Part shown: piece by piece, positions 52,973 through 63,751 of the stretch
Layout of the letters: each line of letters starts with the position of its first letter
Position numbering within the stretch: position 1 is the stretch's first letter
Assembly (NCBI RefSeq): GCF_913774235.1
Contig: NZ_CAJYDW010000013.1
Span: 104,367-168,366, forward strand
DNA length: 64,000 nt
Reading direction: 5' to 3'
From: an uncultured Pseudomonas sp.
Lineage (GTDB): Bacteria; Pseudomonadota; Gammaproteobacteria; Pseudomonadales; Pseudomonadaceae
Notes under the pieces: model-generated
What the model saw: only the letters and a program-made list of their open reading frames with translations
Told to the model about the DNA's origin: nothing
The model's database searches: none
Translations under genes and position numbers: made by a program

Positions 52973-54145
52973 GTGAGCGAAACTCAAGCCCCCCGCGCCG
53001 ACGACGTCTCCCCCGATCCTGTCGTGACCCCCACCTCGCCTCCGCCCGCGCCGCCCCCGGTGAACGCGCGTCGCAAGGGTTCGGGCTCGGGCAAGGGCTC
53101 GGGCCTGGCGGTGCTGGCGCTGCTGGTGGCCGTCGGCGGCCTGGGTGTGGGCGGTTGGAGCCTTTGGCAGTTGCAGCAGGTACGTCAGGCCGAGCAGGCC
53201 GGTGCCGCCCAGGCCGAGGATCTGCGCAGTCAACTGCGCCAGCTGGAAACCCGCAACCAGGCGCTGAGCGCCGATCTCGGTCGATTGCCTTCGGCCAACG
53301 AACTGGAAGAACGCCGTCGCCAGCTGGTCGCCCTGCAAGGCGATCAGCAGCACCTGGCCGAACAGTTCAAGGAAGTGGTCGGCCAGAGCCGCCAGGCCTG
53401 GCGCCTGACCGAGGCCGAGCACCTGCTGCGTATGGCGACCCTGCGCATGACCGCGCTGCAGGACGTCCCCAGCGCCCAGAATCTGCTGCAGGGCGTCGAC
53501 GACATCCTCAAGGCGCAGAACGATCCGGCCGCCTTCGCCGCGCGCCAGCAGTTGGCCAATGCCCAGCAGACCTTGCGGCAACTGCCCGATCTGGATCGCA
53601 CCGGCCAGTTCGTCCAGCTGGCCTCCCTGCGCAACCAGGTGCAGAGCCTGGAACCCCTGCCGCCGCGCTTCTCTACCACGGTGGCCGACCAGCCAGGGGT
53701 GGAGAAAGCCGCGGTGCCGCCCAGCAACGCGCTGCAGCAATGGTGGCAGGATTTCCGCCAGCGCATCTCCAGCTATTTCCGCATCGACTTCTCCGCCGAC
53801 CAGCCGATTCGGCCGCTGCTGGCCGAGGAATCCCTGGCCCAGGTGCGCCTGGCCATGAGCCTGGCGCTGGAGCAGGCGCAGTGGGCCGTGCTGAACGGCA
53901 ACCAGGAGGTCTATCGCCTCTCCATCGAGCAGGCCGAAGACGTCCTCGCCGCCCACTTCAACAACCAGAACCCCGACAGCCGCGCCGTCAGGCTGCGCCT
54001 GCAGGAGCTGGCCGAGCGTCCGGTGACCTTCGAGGCGCCTGACCTGACGCCGGCCCTCACCGCGCTGCAGGCCTACATCGCGCAACGCCAGCAAATCCAG
54101 CCGAACAATGCCGCCGCCGGCGCGGCTCAGGAGAATCGCCCATGA
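52973..54145 (+). CDS. hemX: HemX, membrane-anchored heme-operon protein
   Basis: The product has 390 residues from a GTG start preceded by AAGGA. A proline-rich N-terminus (residues 13-30) is followed by one membrane helix (about 44-62) and a long periplasmic helical coiled-coil region (LRQLETRNQALSADL, AEHLLRMATLRMTAL). The family is often labelled uroporphyrinogen-III C-methyltransferase-like, but no SAM-binding motif is seen and its function is unsettled. It overlaps hemY by four bases. Confidence 0.9.
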   Translation: MSETQAPRADDVSPDPVVTPTSPPPAPPPVNARRKGSGSGKGSGLAVLALLVAVGGLGVGGWSLWQLQQVRQAEQAGAAQAEDLRSQLRQLETRNQALSADLGRLPSANELEERRRQLVALQGDQQHLAEQFKEVVGQSRQAWRLTEAEHLLRMATLRMTALQDVPSAQNLLQGVDDILKAQNDPAAFAARQQLANAQQTLRQLPDLDRTGQFVQLASLRNQVQSLEPLPPRFSTTVADQPGVEKAAVPPSNALQQWWQDFRQRISSYFRIDFSADQPIRPLLAEESLAQVRLAMSLALEQAQWAVLNGNQEVYRLSIEQAEDVLAAHFNNQNPDSRAVRLRLQELAERPVTFEAPDLTPALTALQAYIAQRQQIQPNNAAAGAAQENRP

Positions 54146-55350
54146 AGCGCCTGTACCTGCTGTTCCTGTTCGCCCTGCTCGTCGGCCTGGGCGTCGCCGT
54201 GGTGCTGGCCAAGGAGCCGGGCTACGTGTTGCTGTCCTACAGCAACTTCCGCTATGAATCGAGCCTCTGGGCCTTCCTGGCGCTGCTGGTGGCTGCCTGG
54301 CTCGCGCTGTACATCCTCAAGCTGGTGCTGGGCGCCCTGGGGCTGACCGGCAAGGTGCTCAATCCCTGGTCGCGCCACAATCGCCAGCGGCGCCTGGATC
54401 AGGCCCGCCACAAGGGCCAGCTGGAGTTGGCCGAAGGCAACTGGAGCAGCGCCCTCAAGCACCTGAAGAGCGCGGCCGAACATGCCGACCAGCCGCTGTT
54501 CGTCCTGCTGGGCGCCGCTCGCGCTGCCAACGAGCTGGGCGACCTGGAAGAGCGCGATCGCCTGCTGCGCCAGGCCCGCGAGCGCGAGCCCCAGGCCGAT
54601 CTCGCCATCGGCCTGCAACAGGCCCGGCTGCAGATCGACCGCGGCCAGTACCTGGAGGCGCGCGACAGCCTGGCACCGCTGCAGGCCAAGTATCCGAAGA
54701 ACGGCGAGGTGCTGCTGCAGCTGCAGCGCCTGCAGGTGACCCTGCGTGACTGGCCGGCGCTGATCGCCCTGCTGCCGCAACTGCGCAAGCAGCAGGTGCT
54801 GCGTCCGCAGGAGCAGGACGACCTGGAACGCAAGGTCTGGATCGCCACCCTGGACGAGGTGCCACCCCAGGGTGCGGAATCCGCGCTGGATGCCCAGTGG
54901 CAGCAGGTGCCCACGGCGCTCAAGGGCGATCCGGCGGTGGTGCTGGCCTATGCTCGCCAGCTGCGTGCCATCGGCCGCGACGATCTCGCCGAAGAGGTGC
55001 TGCACATCACCCTCAATCGCCAGTGGGACGAGCGACTGGTCGAACTCTATGGTCAGCTGCGGCCGCGTGACGCCAGTCGCCCGCTGCAACACGCCGAGGG
55101 CTGGCTCAAGGATCGTCCCCAGGACCCGGTGCTGCTGCTGGCGCTGGGCCGCCTGTGTATGAGCAACCAGCTCTGGGGCAAGGCGCGCGAGTACCTGGAG
55201 ACCAGCCTGGCCCAGCGTCCTTCCGCCATCACCGCTGGCGAGCTGGCCCGGGTCGCCATCCAGTTGGGCGACGTGAGTCGCAGCCAGCAGCTCCTGCAGA
55301 GCCAGTGGCGTGACCCAGCATCCGCTTCGCTGCCGGCTACGCGCAACTGA
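54142..55350 (+). CDS. hemY: HemY, TPR membrane protein of the heme operon
   Basis: The product has 402 residues. Two membrane helices (about 3-22 and 42-62) with YVLLSYSNFRYESSLWAF between them mark the HemY N-domain. TPR-like repeats follow (LELAEGNWSSALKHLKSAAEHADQPL, DLAIGLQQARLQIDRGQYLEARDSL). This is the proteobacterial HemY, not protoporphyrinogen oxidase; its precise role is not established. The gene ends the hem operon and is followed by a strong hairpin. Confidence 0.93.
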   Translation: MKRLYLLFLFALLVGLGVAVVLAKEPGYVLLSYSNFRYESSLWAFLALLVAAWLALYILKLVLGALGLTGKVLNPWSRHNRQRRLDQARHKGQLELAEGNWSSALKHLKSAAEHADQPLFVLLGAARAANELGDLEERDRLLRQAREREPQADLAIGLQQARLQIDRGQYLEARDSLAPLQAKYPKNGEVLLQLQRLQVTLRDWPALIALLPQLRKQQVLRPQEQDDLERKVWIATLDEVPPQGAESALDAQWQQVPTALKGDPAVVLAYARQLRAIGRDDLAEEVLHITLNRQWDERLVELYGQLRPRDASRPLQHAEGWLKDRPQDPVLLLALGRLCMSNQLWGKAREYLETSLAQRPSAITAGELARVAIQLGDVSRSQQLLQSQWRDPASASLPATRN

Positions 55351-55363
55351 TTCGGCTGATGAG

Positions 55364-55398
55364 TCTCGTGCGCGGCCAACCGATGGGCGCGCACGAGA
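55364..55398 (+). terminator. Hairpin after the hem operon
   Basis: TCTCGTGCGCG (55364-55374) and CGCGCACGAGA (55388-55398) form a perfect 11-bp stem with a 13-base loop, 13 bases after the hemY stop. No U run follows. The remaining gap to 55,579 shows no gene. Confidence 0.6.
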
Positions 55399-55579
55399 GC
55401 CGGTTAGCCTGCCGTACCATCCCGGGAGCCGGTTTTGAACCCCTTATGCCCTCTCGTGTGGGCCACTTCGCAGGCCGCCAGGCCAGCGTCCGGCGATAGA
55501 GGTGTCACCCCGGTCCTTGAAAGGTGCCCGGGCTTTCTCTACCGTAACGCCCCAATTCCCTGTTGGAGACGGCGCGTCC

Positions 55580-56065
55580 GTGACTAGTCCCCGCTTCATC
55601 TTCCTGTTCATGGCTGCCACCTGCGCGGTGCTCATGGGCGTCGGTCTCTATCTCGAACACGTGGTCGGCCTCGAGCCCTGCCCCCTCTGCGTCGTGCAGC
55701 GGATCTTCTTCATCCTGGTCGGCGTGGTCGCCCTCATTGCCGGCATCCAGGCGCCCGGCAAGCGCGGTGCGCGTATCTACGGCGTGATCCTGCTGCTGCT
55801 GGCCTTGGGCGGTGCCGCTACCGCCGGCCGCCAGGTCTATCTGCAGACGGTGCCGGCAGAGGAACTGGCGGCTTGCCTGCCGAGCCTGGACTACATGATG
55901 CAGGCGCTGCCCTTCCAGGAAATCATCCGCCTGGTCCTGCATGGCACCGCCGATTGCGCCGAGGTCAACTGGACCCTGTTCGGCATGAGCATCCCGGAAT
56001 GGAGCCTGCTGGCCTTCGTGCTGCTCATGGCCTTGAGTCTGGTCAAGATCTTCCGCCGTCGCTGA
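55580..56065 (+). CDS. dsbB: DsbB-family disulfide bond formation protein (DsbH-like)
   Basis: The product has 161 residues from a GTG start. Four membrane helices are visible, with the redox pair CPLC in VVGLEPCPLCVVQR after the first helix and a second cysteine pair in the periplasmic loop (AACLPSLDYM and GTADCAEVNW). It re-oxidises DsbA and passes electrons to quinone. P. aeruginosa has two such proteins, and the copy near hemY-algQ is called DsbH there. Confidence 0.93.
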   Translation: MTSPRFIFLFMAATCAVLMGVGLYLEHVVGLEPCPLCVVQRIFFILVGVVALIAGIQAPGKRGARIYGVILLLLALGGAATAGRQVYLQTVPAEELAACLPSLDYMMQALPFQEIIRLVLHGTADCAEVNWTLFGMSIPEWSLLAFVLLMALSLVKIFRRR

Positions 56066-56173
56066 GGTTCTCCGAGCAACGGCACTCGCCTGGCGAGGTG
56101 ATGTCGGTATAGTTCCTGATAACCCCCGGGCGCGCGCGTCCGGATCGACTCGCCCGTATAGAGAGCTGCCGTC

Positions 56174-56650
56174 ATGCTAGAAACCTGCCGCAATGCCCAG
56201 GAACGCTGGGGTGGGGTCCACCAGCTGATCGACCGCTGGCTAATCGCCCGCCGCGAGCTGGTGACCGCTTACGAAACCCTGGACCTGGAGCCGCTACTGG
56301 CACCGGTACGCGAGGTGAGCGAGCTGGAGCGCCTCTGCGACCTGCTGGTCGACTACATGTCCACCGCGCATTTCGAGATCTACGAGCAACTGGTGGCCGA
56401 AGCCCGGGAATTCCAGGACGAGCGCGCCATCGAGTTCGCCGACAGCGTCTATCCGCGCCTGCAGGCCCTGACCGACGCCGCCCTGAACTTCAACGACAGA
56501 TTCGAGCGCGGGGCCTACCGGGACCCGGGTCTGCTGACCATCGAACTCAAGCTGCTGGGCGAGACCCTGCGCGAGCGCTTCGAACTCGAAGACTGCCTGA
56601 TCGAGGTGCTGCACACCTCGCACCAGCAACCGCGGCTGGCGTCGGTCTAG
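56174..56650 (+). CDS. algQ: AlgQ/Rsd, anti-sigma70 regulator
   Basis: The product has 158 residues, all-helical. The N-terminus ETCRNAQERWGGVHQLIDRWLIARRELVTAYETL and LCDLLVDYMSTAHFEIYEQL match the Rsd/AlgQ family. It binds domain 4 of the housekeeping sigma factor and shifts polymerase towards alternative sigmas; in P. aeruginosa it affects alginate and siderophore genes. Its stop overlaps the convergent neighbour by four bases. Confidence 0.95.
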   Translation: MLETCRNAQERWGGVHQLIDRWLIARRELVTAYETLDLEPLLAPVREVSELERLCDLLVDYMSTAHFEIYEQLVAEAREFQDERAIEFADSVYPRLQALTDAALNFNDRFERGAYRDPGLLTIELKLLGETLRERFELEDCLIEVLHTSHQQPRLASV

Positions 56651-57111
56651 TCCCGGTTCACCCGCGCTGCCTCGGCCAGCAGGTCGAGGTCCGTTGCGGC
56701 TGCCTCGCGCGGTGCCAGCGCGTGCAGCCAGTCTCCCGGGCCCTGTGCCCCGCGACACGGCCAATGGCCCGCGAGTCGCGCCAGACGCGCGAGCTGTTCA
56801 CGTTCCGCAGCCAATTCCAGACCCTTGAGCTGTTCCCGCAGGGCCGCCAGGCTCTCGTCCGCGCTGGACGCGGCCTTCCAGGCCTGGCGCAACTGGCGCA
56901 GGGGGCGCACCACCGTGTCCTGCCAGTGCTGCGAGGCGCGCTGCAGTCGGGTCAGGCCCTCGGCATCCAGGGCGCAGTTGCGGCGATCCAGCCAGAGCGC
57001 CGTCAGCACTAGACAGACGTCGGCGCCGGCTTCCTGCAGACGCAAACAGGCGCCTTCCACGCCGGGCCGGGCGTATACTGCCAACGCGAATTCCCACAGG
57101 TCCTCTTGCAT
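56647..57111 (-). CDS. TIGR02444 (DUF2390) family protein
   Basis: The product has 154 residues. The N-terminus DLWEFALAVYARPGVEGACLRLQEAGADVCLVLTALWLDRR is the family hallmark; the rest is helical. No function is known. It is convergent with algQ and divergent from the ABC-F gene, 47 bases away. Confidence 0.88.
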   Translation of the reverse strand: MQEDLWEFALAVYARPGVEGACLRLQEAGADVCLVLTALWLDRRNCALDAEGLTRLQRASQHWQDTVVRPLRQLRQAWKAASSADESLAALREQLKGLELAAEREQLARLARLAGHWPCRGAQGPGDWLHALAPREAAATDLDLLAEAARVNRD

Positions 57112-57158
57112 GTCCGCCTCCCCGTTCGTGGGTGGTGGAGCTGCTACACTCCGCCGCC

Positions 57159-59068
<1,910 letters not shown>

Positions 59069-59069
<1 letters not shown>

Positions 59070-59647
59070 TGAAGGAATGGCTGCAGACCTGGCTGCCGGG
59101 GTGGGGCGACTACCTGCTGGTGGCTGGCCAGGTCGCCCTGGTGCTGCTCATCGGCTACGTGTTGCAACGCATCGTGGCGCGGGCCGTCACCGGGCTGGGC
59201 GAACGCTATCCGCTGCCGCCGCAGATCGTCCTTGGGCTGCGCGGCACCCTGCGTTGGCTGATCATGGGCAGTGCCATCCTCATGGCCCTGGAGCGCTTCG
59301 GGGTGTCCGCGGCGGTGCTCTGGACGGCCATTTCCGGTTTCGTCGCCGTGGCCGCGGTAGCCTTCTTCGCCATCTGGAGCGTGCTCTCCAACCTGTTCTG
59401 CGCGGTGCTGATCTTCACCGTCGGCCCCTTCCGCCTGGGCGATCGCATCGAGGTGCTGGACGCCTCGGACAAACCGGGCATCAAGGGCCGGGTGGTGGCG
59501 ATCAATATGCTCTTCGTGACCCTGCAGGAGCTGGACGAGCAGCAGGAAGGCGCCCTGGTGCAGATCCCCAATACCCAGTTCTTCCAGAAGTCGGTCCGTC
59601 GCTGGCGCGATGCCGACGGGTCCTTCGATTTCCATCTCGACAGGTGA
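59069..59647 (+). CDS. Small MscS-family mechanosensitive channel
   Basis: The product has 192 residues. Three hydrophobic helices (about 15-35, 62-82, 85-118) end in the pore-lining, Ala/Gly-rich segment FVAVAAVAFFAIWSVLSNLFCAVLIFT. A beta domain with GPFRLGDRIEVL and VQIPNTQFF follows. It is shorter than MscS and lacks the C-terminal alpha/beta domain. It would release solutes on hypo-osmotic shock. It follows the ABC-F gene without a gap. Confidence 0.9.
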
Positions 59648-59651
59648 ATCC

Positions 59652-60287
59652 ATGAGTCTGCAGGTCTGGACCGGTTTCTTCATTGCCTGCTGGCTGATCA
59701 GCCTCTCGCCGGGGGCAGGGGCCATCGCCTCCATGAGCGCCGGCGTCAATCACGGCTTTCGCCGCGGCTATTGGACGGCGCTCGGCCTGCAACTGGGGCT
59801 GGCGTTGCAGATCGCCGTGGTCGCCGTGGGTGTCGGGGCGCTGCTCGCCACCTCCCAGCTGGCCTTCACGCTCATCAAGTGGTTCGGCGTGGCCTATCTC
59901 GCCTACCTGGCCATCCGCCAATGGCGCGCGGCGCCGCTGGACCTGGGTGAGCAGGTGGTGGGTGAGCGCCTGCCACCACGCATCGCTGCGCTGGTGTTGC
60001 GCGGCTTCCTGGTCAACGTGAGCAACCCCAAGGCGCTGATCTTCCTGCTCGCGGTGCTGCCACAATTCGTCGATCCCCACGCCCCCCTGACTGCGCAGTA
60101 CCTGATCATCGGCCTGACCATGATCAGCGTCGACCTGATCGTGATGGCCGGCTACACCGGGCTGGCTGCCCGGGTGCTGACCCTGCTGCGCACCCCACGA
60201 CAGCAGCGCATCACCAACCGCGTCTTCGCCAGCCTCTTTCTCGCCGCCGCAGCGCTGCTGTCCACGGTGCGCCGCGCCGCAATCTGA
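59652..60287 (+). CDS. LysE/RhtB-family amino-acid exporter
   Basis: The product has 211 residues with six hydrophobic helices. The N-terminal SLSPGAGAIASMSAGVNHGFRRGYWTALGLQLG and GVAYLAYLAIRQWRA, plus FLVNVSNPKALIFLLAVLPQFV, are family signatures. Members export homoserine, threonine or lysine. The start lies four bases after the channel gene. Confidence 0.92.
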   Translation: MSLQVWTGFFIACWLISLSPGAGAIASMSAGVNHGFRRGYWTALGLQLGLALQIAVVAVGVGALLATSQLAFTLIKWFGVAYLAYLAIRQWRAAPLDLGEQVVGERLPPRIAALVLRGFLVNVSNPKALIFLLAVLPQFVDPHAPLTAQYLIIGLTMISVDLIVMAGYTGLAARVLTLLRTPRQQRITNRVFASLFLAAAALLSTVRRAAI

Positions 60288-60296
60288 ATCCGGGCG

Positions 60297-61061
60297 CTAC
60301 CAGACCACCGACTGCCCCTGCCAATCCCAGAAACTGCCGGTCTCGGCCGGCGTACGGGCGGCCAGCACCTCCAGCAAGCGCTCTGCCGCATAGGCGGGCG
60401 TGAACAGCTTGTCCGCCGGTACCCGCGCCTGGAAGGGCCGGGACAACGCCGTGTCCGTGGTGCCGGGATGCAGAGCCAGCACGCAACTCTGGGGATTGAG
60501 CCGGGTGAGCTCGATGCTGGCGCAGCGCAGTCCCTGATTCAGCGCGGCCTTGGCCATCCGATAGCCATACCAGCCACCTAGCTGGTTGTCGCCGATGGAG
60601 CCGACCCGCGCCGACAGTGCCGCGATCTGACAGGGGTGCTGGCCCTTGAGCAGCGGCGTCAGCTGGCGGATCAGCAGCAGCGGTAGCACGGCATTGGCCA
60701 GATAGCTTTCCAGCAGCCCGGCCCGATCCACCTGCGCCAGGCTCTTCTCGGCACGCGCCCGCTCGCCCTGCAGCAGCCCCGAGGTGCACAGCAGCAGATC
60801 CAGGCGCGGCACCTCGTCCGCCAGCCGGGCTGCCAGATCGGTTGTGGTGAGCAGATCGACGTCGAGGCGGCGCAGGCGCGGGCCATGCTGCCGCTCCAGC
60901 GCTGCCAGGGCCTCATGCGTCTCGGCGTGGCGCGCGCAGGCCCAGACCCGCGCAACGTCGTCGCGCGCCAGCAGCTGTTCGCACAGGGCCAAGCCGAGAC
61001 CGCCGGTGGCCCCGTACACCAGGGCCTGGGCCGGCTGCGCCAGGCGTTGCCAGAAGCTCAT
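60297..61061 (-). CDS. Short-chain dehydrogenase/reductase (C-factor-like)
   Basis: The product has 254 residues. The cofactor motif is VYGATGGLGLALCEQL, with a serine in SARVGSIGDN and the catalytic YRMAK. LHPGTTDTALSRPFQ follows as in the CsgA/C-factor group. The substrate is unknown. It is convergent with the exporter gene and divergent from the DUF188 gene. Confidence 0.9.
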   Translation of the reverse strand: MSFWQRLAQPAQALVYGATGGLGLALCEQLLARDDVARVWACARHAETHEALAALERQHGPRLRRLDVDLLTTTDLAARLADEVPRLDLLLCTSGLLQGERARAEKSLAQVDRAGLLESYLANAVLPLLLIRQLTPLLKGQHPCQIAALSARVGSIGDNQLGGWYGYRMAKAALNQGLRCASIELTRLNPQSCVLALHPGTTDTALSRPFQARVPADKLFTPAYAAERLLEVLAARTPAETGSFWDWQGQSVVW

Positions 61062-61161
61062 GGGCGAACTCCAAGGGGACAGGTATTCCTTCCGACCGCG
61101 CCGCTGCGCTGGGGTGCGCCGGCGCGGCGCGGTATCCTGGGCTTTTACCGGAGATTTCCCC

Positions 61162-61623
61162 GTGATCCTGTGGATCGATGCCGATGCCTGTCCGCGCGCC
61201 GCCAAGGAGCTGGTCTGCAAGTTCGCCTTGAAGCGCAAGCTGGAGGTGGTGCTGGTGGCCGGCCAGCCGCAGATCAAGCCACCCTTCGCCCGTGTACGCC
61301 TGGTGGTGGTACCCAGCGGCCCGGATGCCGCCGACGACCATCTGGTCGAACAGGCGCAGCCGGGCGACCTGGTGATCTGCAGCGACATTCCCTTGGCCGA
61401 TCGACTGGTGAAGAAGGGGGTGGCCGCCCTGGACCCTCGAGGCCAGGAGTTCGACGAGCGCAACATGGGCCAGCGCCTGGCCATGCGCAACCTGATGAGC
61501 GATCTGCGCGACCAGGGCCAGATGGGCGGCGGCCAGGCGGGTTATGGCGACCGTGACCGCCAGGCCTTCGCCAATGCGCTGGATCGCCTGATCACCCGCT
61601 TGCAGCGCGAAGCGGTCGGCTAG
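61162..61623 (+). CDS. yaiI: YaiI/YqxD family protein (DUF188)
   Basis: The product has 153 residues from a GTG start with GGAG eight bases upstream. ILWIDADACPRAAKELVCKFA and GDLVICSDIPLADRLVKKGVAALDPRG are hallmarks of DUF188, a PIN-like fold with conserved aspartates. Function unknown; nuclease activity has been suggested by fold only. Confidence 0.93.
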   Translation: MILWIDADACPRAAKELVCKFALKRKLEVVLVAGQPQIKPPFARVRLVVVPSGPDAADDHLVEQAQPGDLVICSDIPLADRLVKKGVAALDPRGQEFDERNMGQRLAMRNLMSDLRDQGQMGGGQAGYGDRDRQAFANALDRLITRLQREAVG

Positions 61624-61627
61624 ACGG

Positions 61628-63751
61628 TCAGGCCGGCAGCGCGGTGACGCTGGCCTGCTGCTGCAGCCAGGCTCTGAGTTGCGGTAGCGGGACCGGGCGG
61701 CTGAACAGGTAACCCTGCATGAAATCGCAGTCGTTGGCGTGCAGGAAGTCACGCTGCTCGACGGTCTCCACCCCTTCGGCCACCACCTTGAGCCCCAGCT
61801 TGTGCGCCATGGCGATGATCGCTGCGGCGATGGCCATGTCGTTGTCCTGATGGGGAATGGTGCGCACGAAGGCGCGATCCACCTTGAGCGAATCCACCGG
61901 CAGGCGGCTGAGATAGGCCAGCGATGAGTAGCCACTGCCGAAGTCGTCGATGGAGACGCGCACACCCAGCTTACGGATCTCGCCGATCACCTCGATGGCC
62001 ACGTTGAGGCTGTGCATGAGTGCGTTTTCGGTGACCTCAAGGATCAGAGCCGAAGCGGGCAGGTCTTCGGCCTGCAGGGCCCTGGCGATGGCCTGGGGCA
62101 GCAGGCGGTCGCCGAGATTCAGCGCCGAGCAGTTCACCGAGACCCGCAGGTCGCGATAGCCCTCGCGATACAGCTGAGCGATATCCGCGCAGGCCTGGCG
62201 CATGACCCAGCCATCCAGCTCGCCGATCAGGCCAGTCTCTTCGGCGACGCGGACGAAGCGCTCCGGGCTCAGGGCGCCCAGGGTCGGATGCTGCCAGCGC
62301 ACCAGGGCTTCCATGGCCACCGGTCGGCCGTCGGGGACGACGATGGGCTGGTAGGCCAGGTGCAGCCCGCCCTGGGTCAGGGCATGGCGCAGATCCATCT
62401 CCAGGCTGAGCAGGTCGTCGGCCTCACGCTGGAGTTCGTTGGCGAATCTCAGGCTACGATTGCGTCCGCTGCGCTTGCAGTGGCCGACCGCCAGGCCCGC
62501 GCTGCGCAACAACTGGCCGGCATCGGTGCCGTCCAGGGGGTAGTGGGCGACACCCAGACTGAAGGTCATGGCGATACGTTGCCCGGCGAGCTCGAAGGGC
62601 GGACGCAGCTGTTCCAGCAGGCGTAGGGCCAGCGGCTGGCTGTCGCCTCGGGTACCGAGTGGCAGCAGCAGACTGAATTCATCGCCGGCATAGCGCGCCA
62701 GGGGCAGATCGTTGTCCAGCACCGCACGAATCCGCTGCGCCACCTGCACCAGCAATTCATCGCCCAAGGCATGGCCGAGGCTATCGTTGATACGCTTGAA
62801 GTGATCGACGTCCAGCATCAGCAGGGCGAATTGTTCATCCTTGCGAGCCTGGCTCACCGCGCGGTCGACGGTCTGGATGAAGCTCGAGCCGTTGAGCAGA
62901 TGGGTGAGGGGGTCGTGCAGGCTGATCTGGTCGAGGGTGGTGGAGACGCGCTCCAGGCGCAGGCGCTGGGCGTGGAAGCGCTCGCCGGCCCAGGCGGCGA
63001 GCAGGCCAGCCATGATGATGAAGAGGGTGCCGATGGCGATGCCGGTGCCCAGCTCCAGGTGCTGGATCATGCCTGGCGAGTCTTCCGACACGAAGCCGAC
63101 GGGGACGGCCAGGGTCAGGGCGGCCATGCCGGTGAAGTGCATCGAGACGATGGCGAACCCCAGGCCCAGGCTACCCAGCAGGCGCAGCCAGATGGTCCGC
63201 AGGCCGGTCCGACCGCGCAGCCGGAAGGCCAGCAGCAGAGCCGCCAGCGAGGCCAGGCTGGCGATCACCACGGAGACCGCGACCAGCAGCGGATCGTAGA
63301 GCTGCTGGGCCACCGAATGCATGGCCAGCATCCCGGTGTAGTGCATGGCGGCGATGCCCAGGCCGGCGGCGAGGGAGGCGAGCAGGTACTGGGTCGCGCT
63401 GAGGGACTCGCGCCCGATCAGGTGCATCACCGTGTAGGACACCGCGATGGCGATCAGCAGCGAAGTCAGGGTCTGCAGCGGGTCGTAATGCACATGGATG
63501 CTGATCTTGAACGACAGCATGGCAAGGAAGTGCATGGACCAGATGCCACCGCCCAGGGCGATGGCGCCGATCAGCTTGGCCAGCTCGCTGCCACGGCGCG
63601 AACGGCTGGTGGTCACCCAGTCGGCCATGGCCAGGGCGGTGTAGCCGGCAGCACTGGCGATGAGGTACGACAAGACGACCAGCAACCCCTCGTAGTCGTA
63701 GGCTCCAAGGACCTGGTAACCAGGGGGAAGCAAGGTGGAGAAATTCAGCAT
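61628..63751 (-). CDS. MHYT-GGDEF-EAL c-di-GMP protein (NbdA/MucR-like)
   Basis: The product has 707 residues. Seven or so membrane helices carry three MHYT-type motifs: SMHFLAML (near 73), AMHYTGMLA (near 136) and SMHFTGMAA (near 204), thought to bind metal and sense NO, CO or O2. The GGDEF domain (about 275-435) has AGDEF at 355-359 instead of GGDEF. The EAL domain (from 450) is intact with EALVRW (481-486) and DDFGSGYSSLAYL. That pattern suggests a phosphodiesterase with a regulatory GGDEF, as I recall for NbdA; MucR, with the same order, has an intact GGDEF. ATG 63751 was chosen because GTG 63781 has no ribosome-binding site. Confidence 0.9.
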   Translation of the reverse strand: MLNFSTLLPPGYQVLGAYDYEGLLVVLSYLIASAAGYTALAMADWVTTSRSRRGSELAKLIGAIALGGGIWSMHFLAMLSFKISIHVHYDPLQTLTSLLIAIAVSYTVMHLIGRESLSATQYLLASLAAGLGIAAMHYTGMLAMHSVAQQLYDPLLVAVSVVIASLASLAALLLAFRLRGRTGLRTIWLRLLGSLGLGFAIVSMHFTGMAALTLAVPVGFVSEDSPGMIQHLELGTGIAIGTLFIIMAGLLAAWAGERFHAQRLRLERVSTTLDQISLHDPLTHLLNGSSFIQTVDRAVSQARKDEQFALLMLDVDHFKRINDSLGHALGDELLVQVAQRIRAVLDNDLPLARYAGDEFSLLLPLGTRGDSQPLALRLLEQLRPPFELAGQRIAMTFSLGVAHYPLDGTDAGQLLRSAGLAVGHCKRSGRNRSLRFANELQREADDLLSLEMDLRHALTQGGLHLAYQPIVVPDGRPVAMEALVRWQHPTLGALSPERFVRVAEETGLIGELDGWVMRQACADIAQLYREGYRDLRVSVNCSALNLGDRLLPQAIARALQAEDLPASALILEVTENALMHSLNVAIEVIGEIRKLGVRVSIDDFGSGYSSLAYLSRLPVDSLKVDRAFVRTIPHQDNDMAIAAAIIAMAHKLGLKVVAEGVETVEQRDFLHANDCDFMQGYLFSRPVPLPQLRAWLQQQASVTALPA

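Noticed and set aside
52973..54145. HemX as a true uroporphyrinogen-III methyltransferase
   Set aside because: The protein has a membrane anchor and a coiled coil but no SAM-binding motif, so the enzymatic label was not used.
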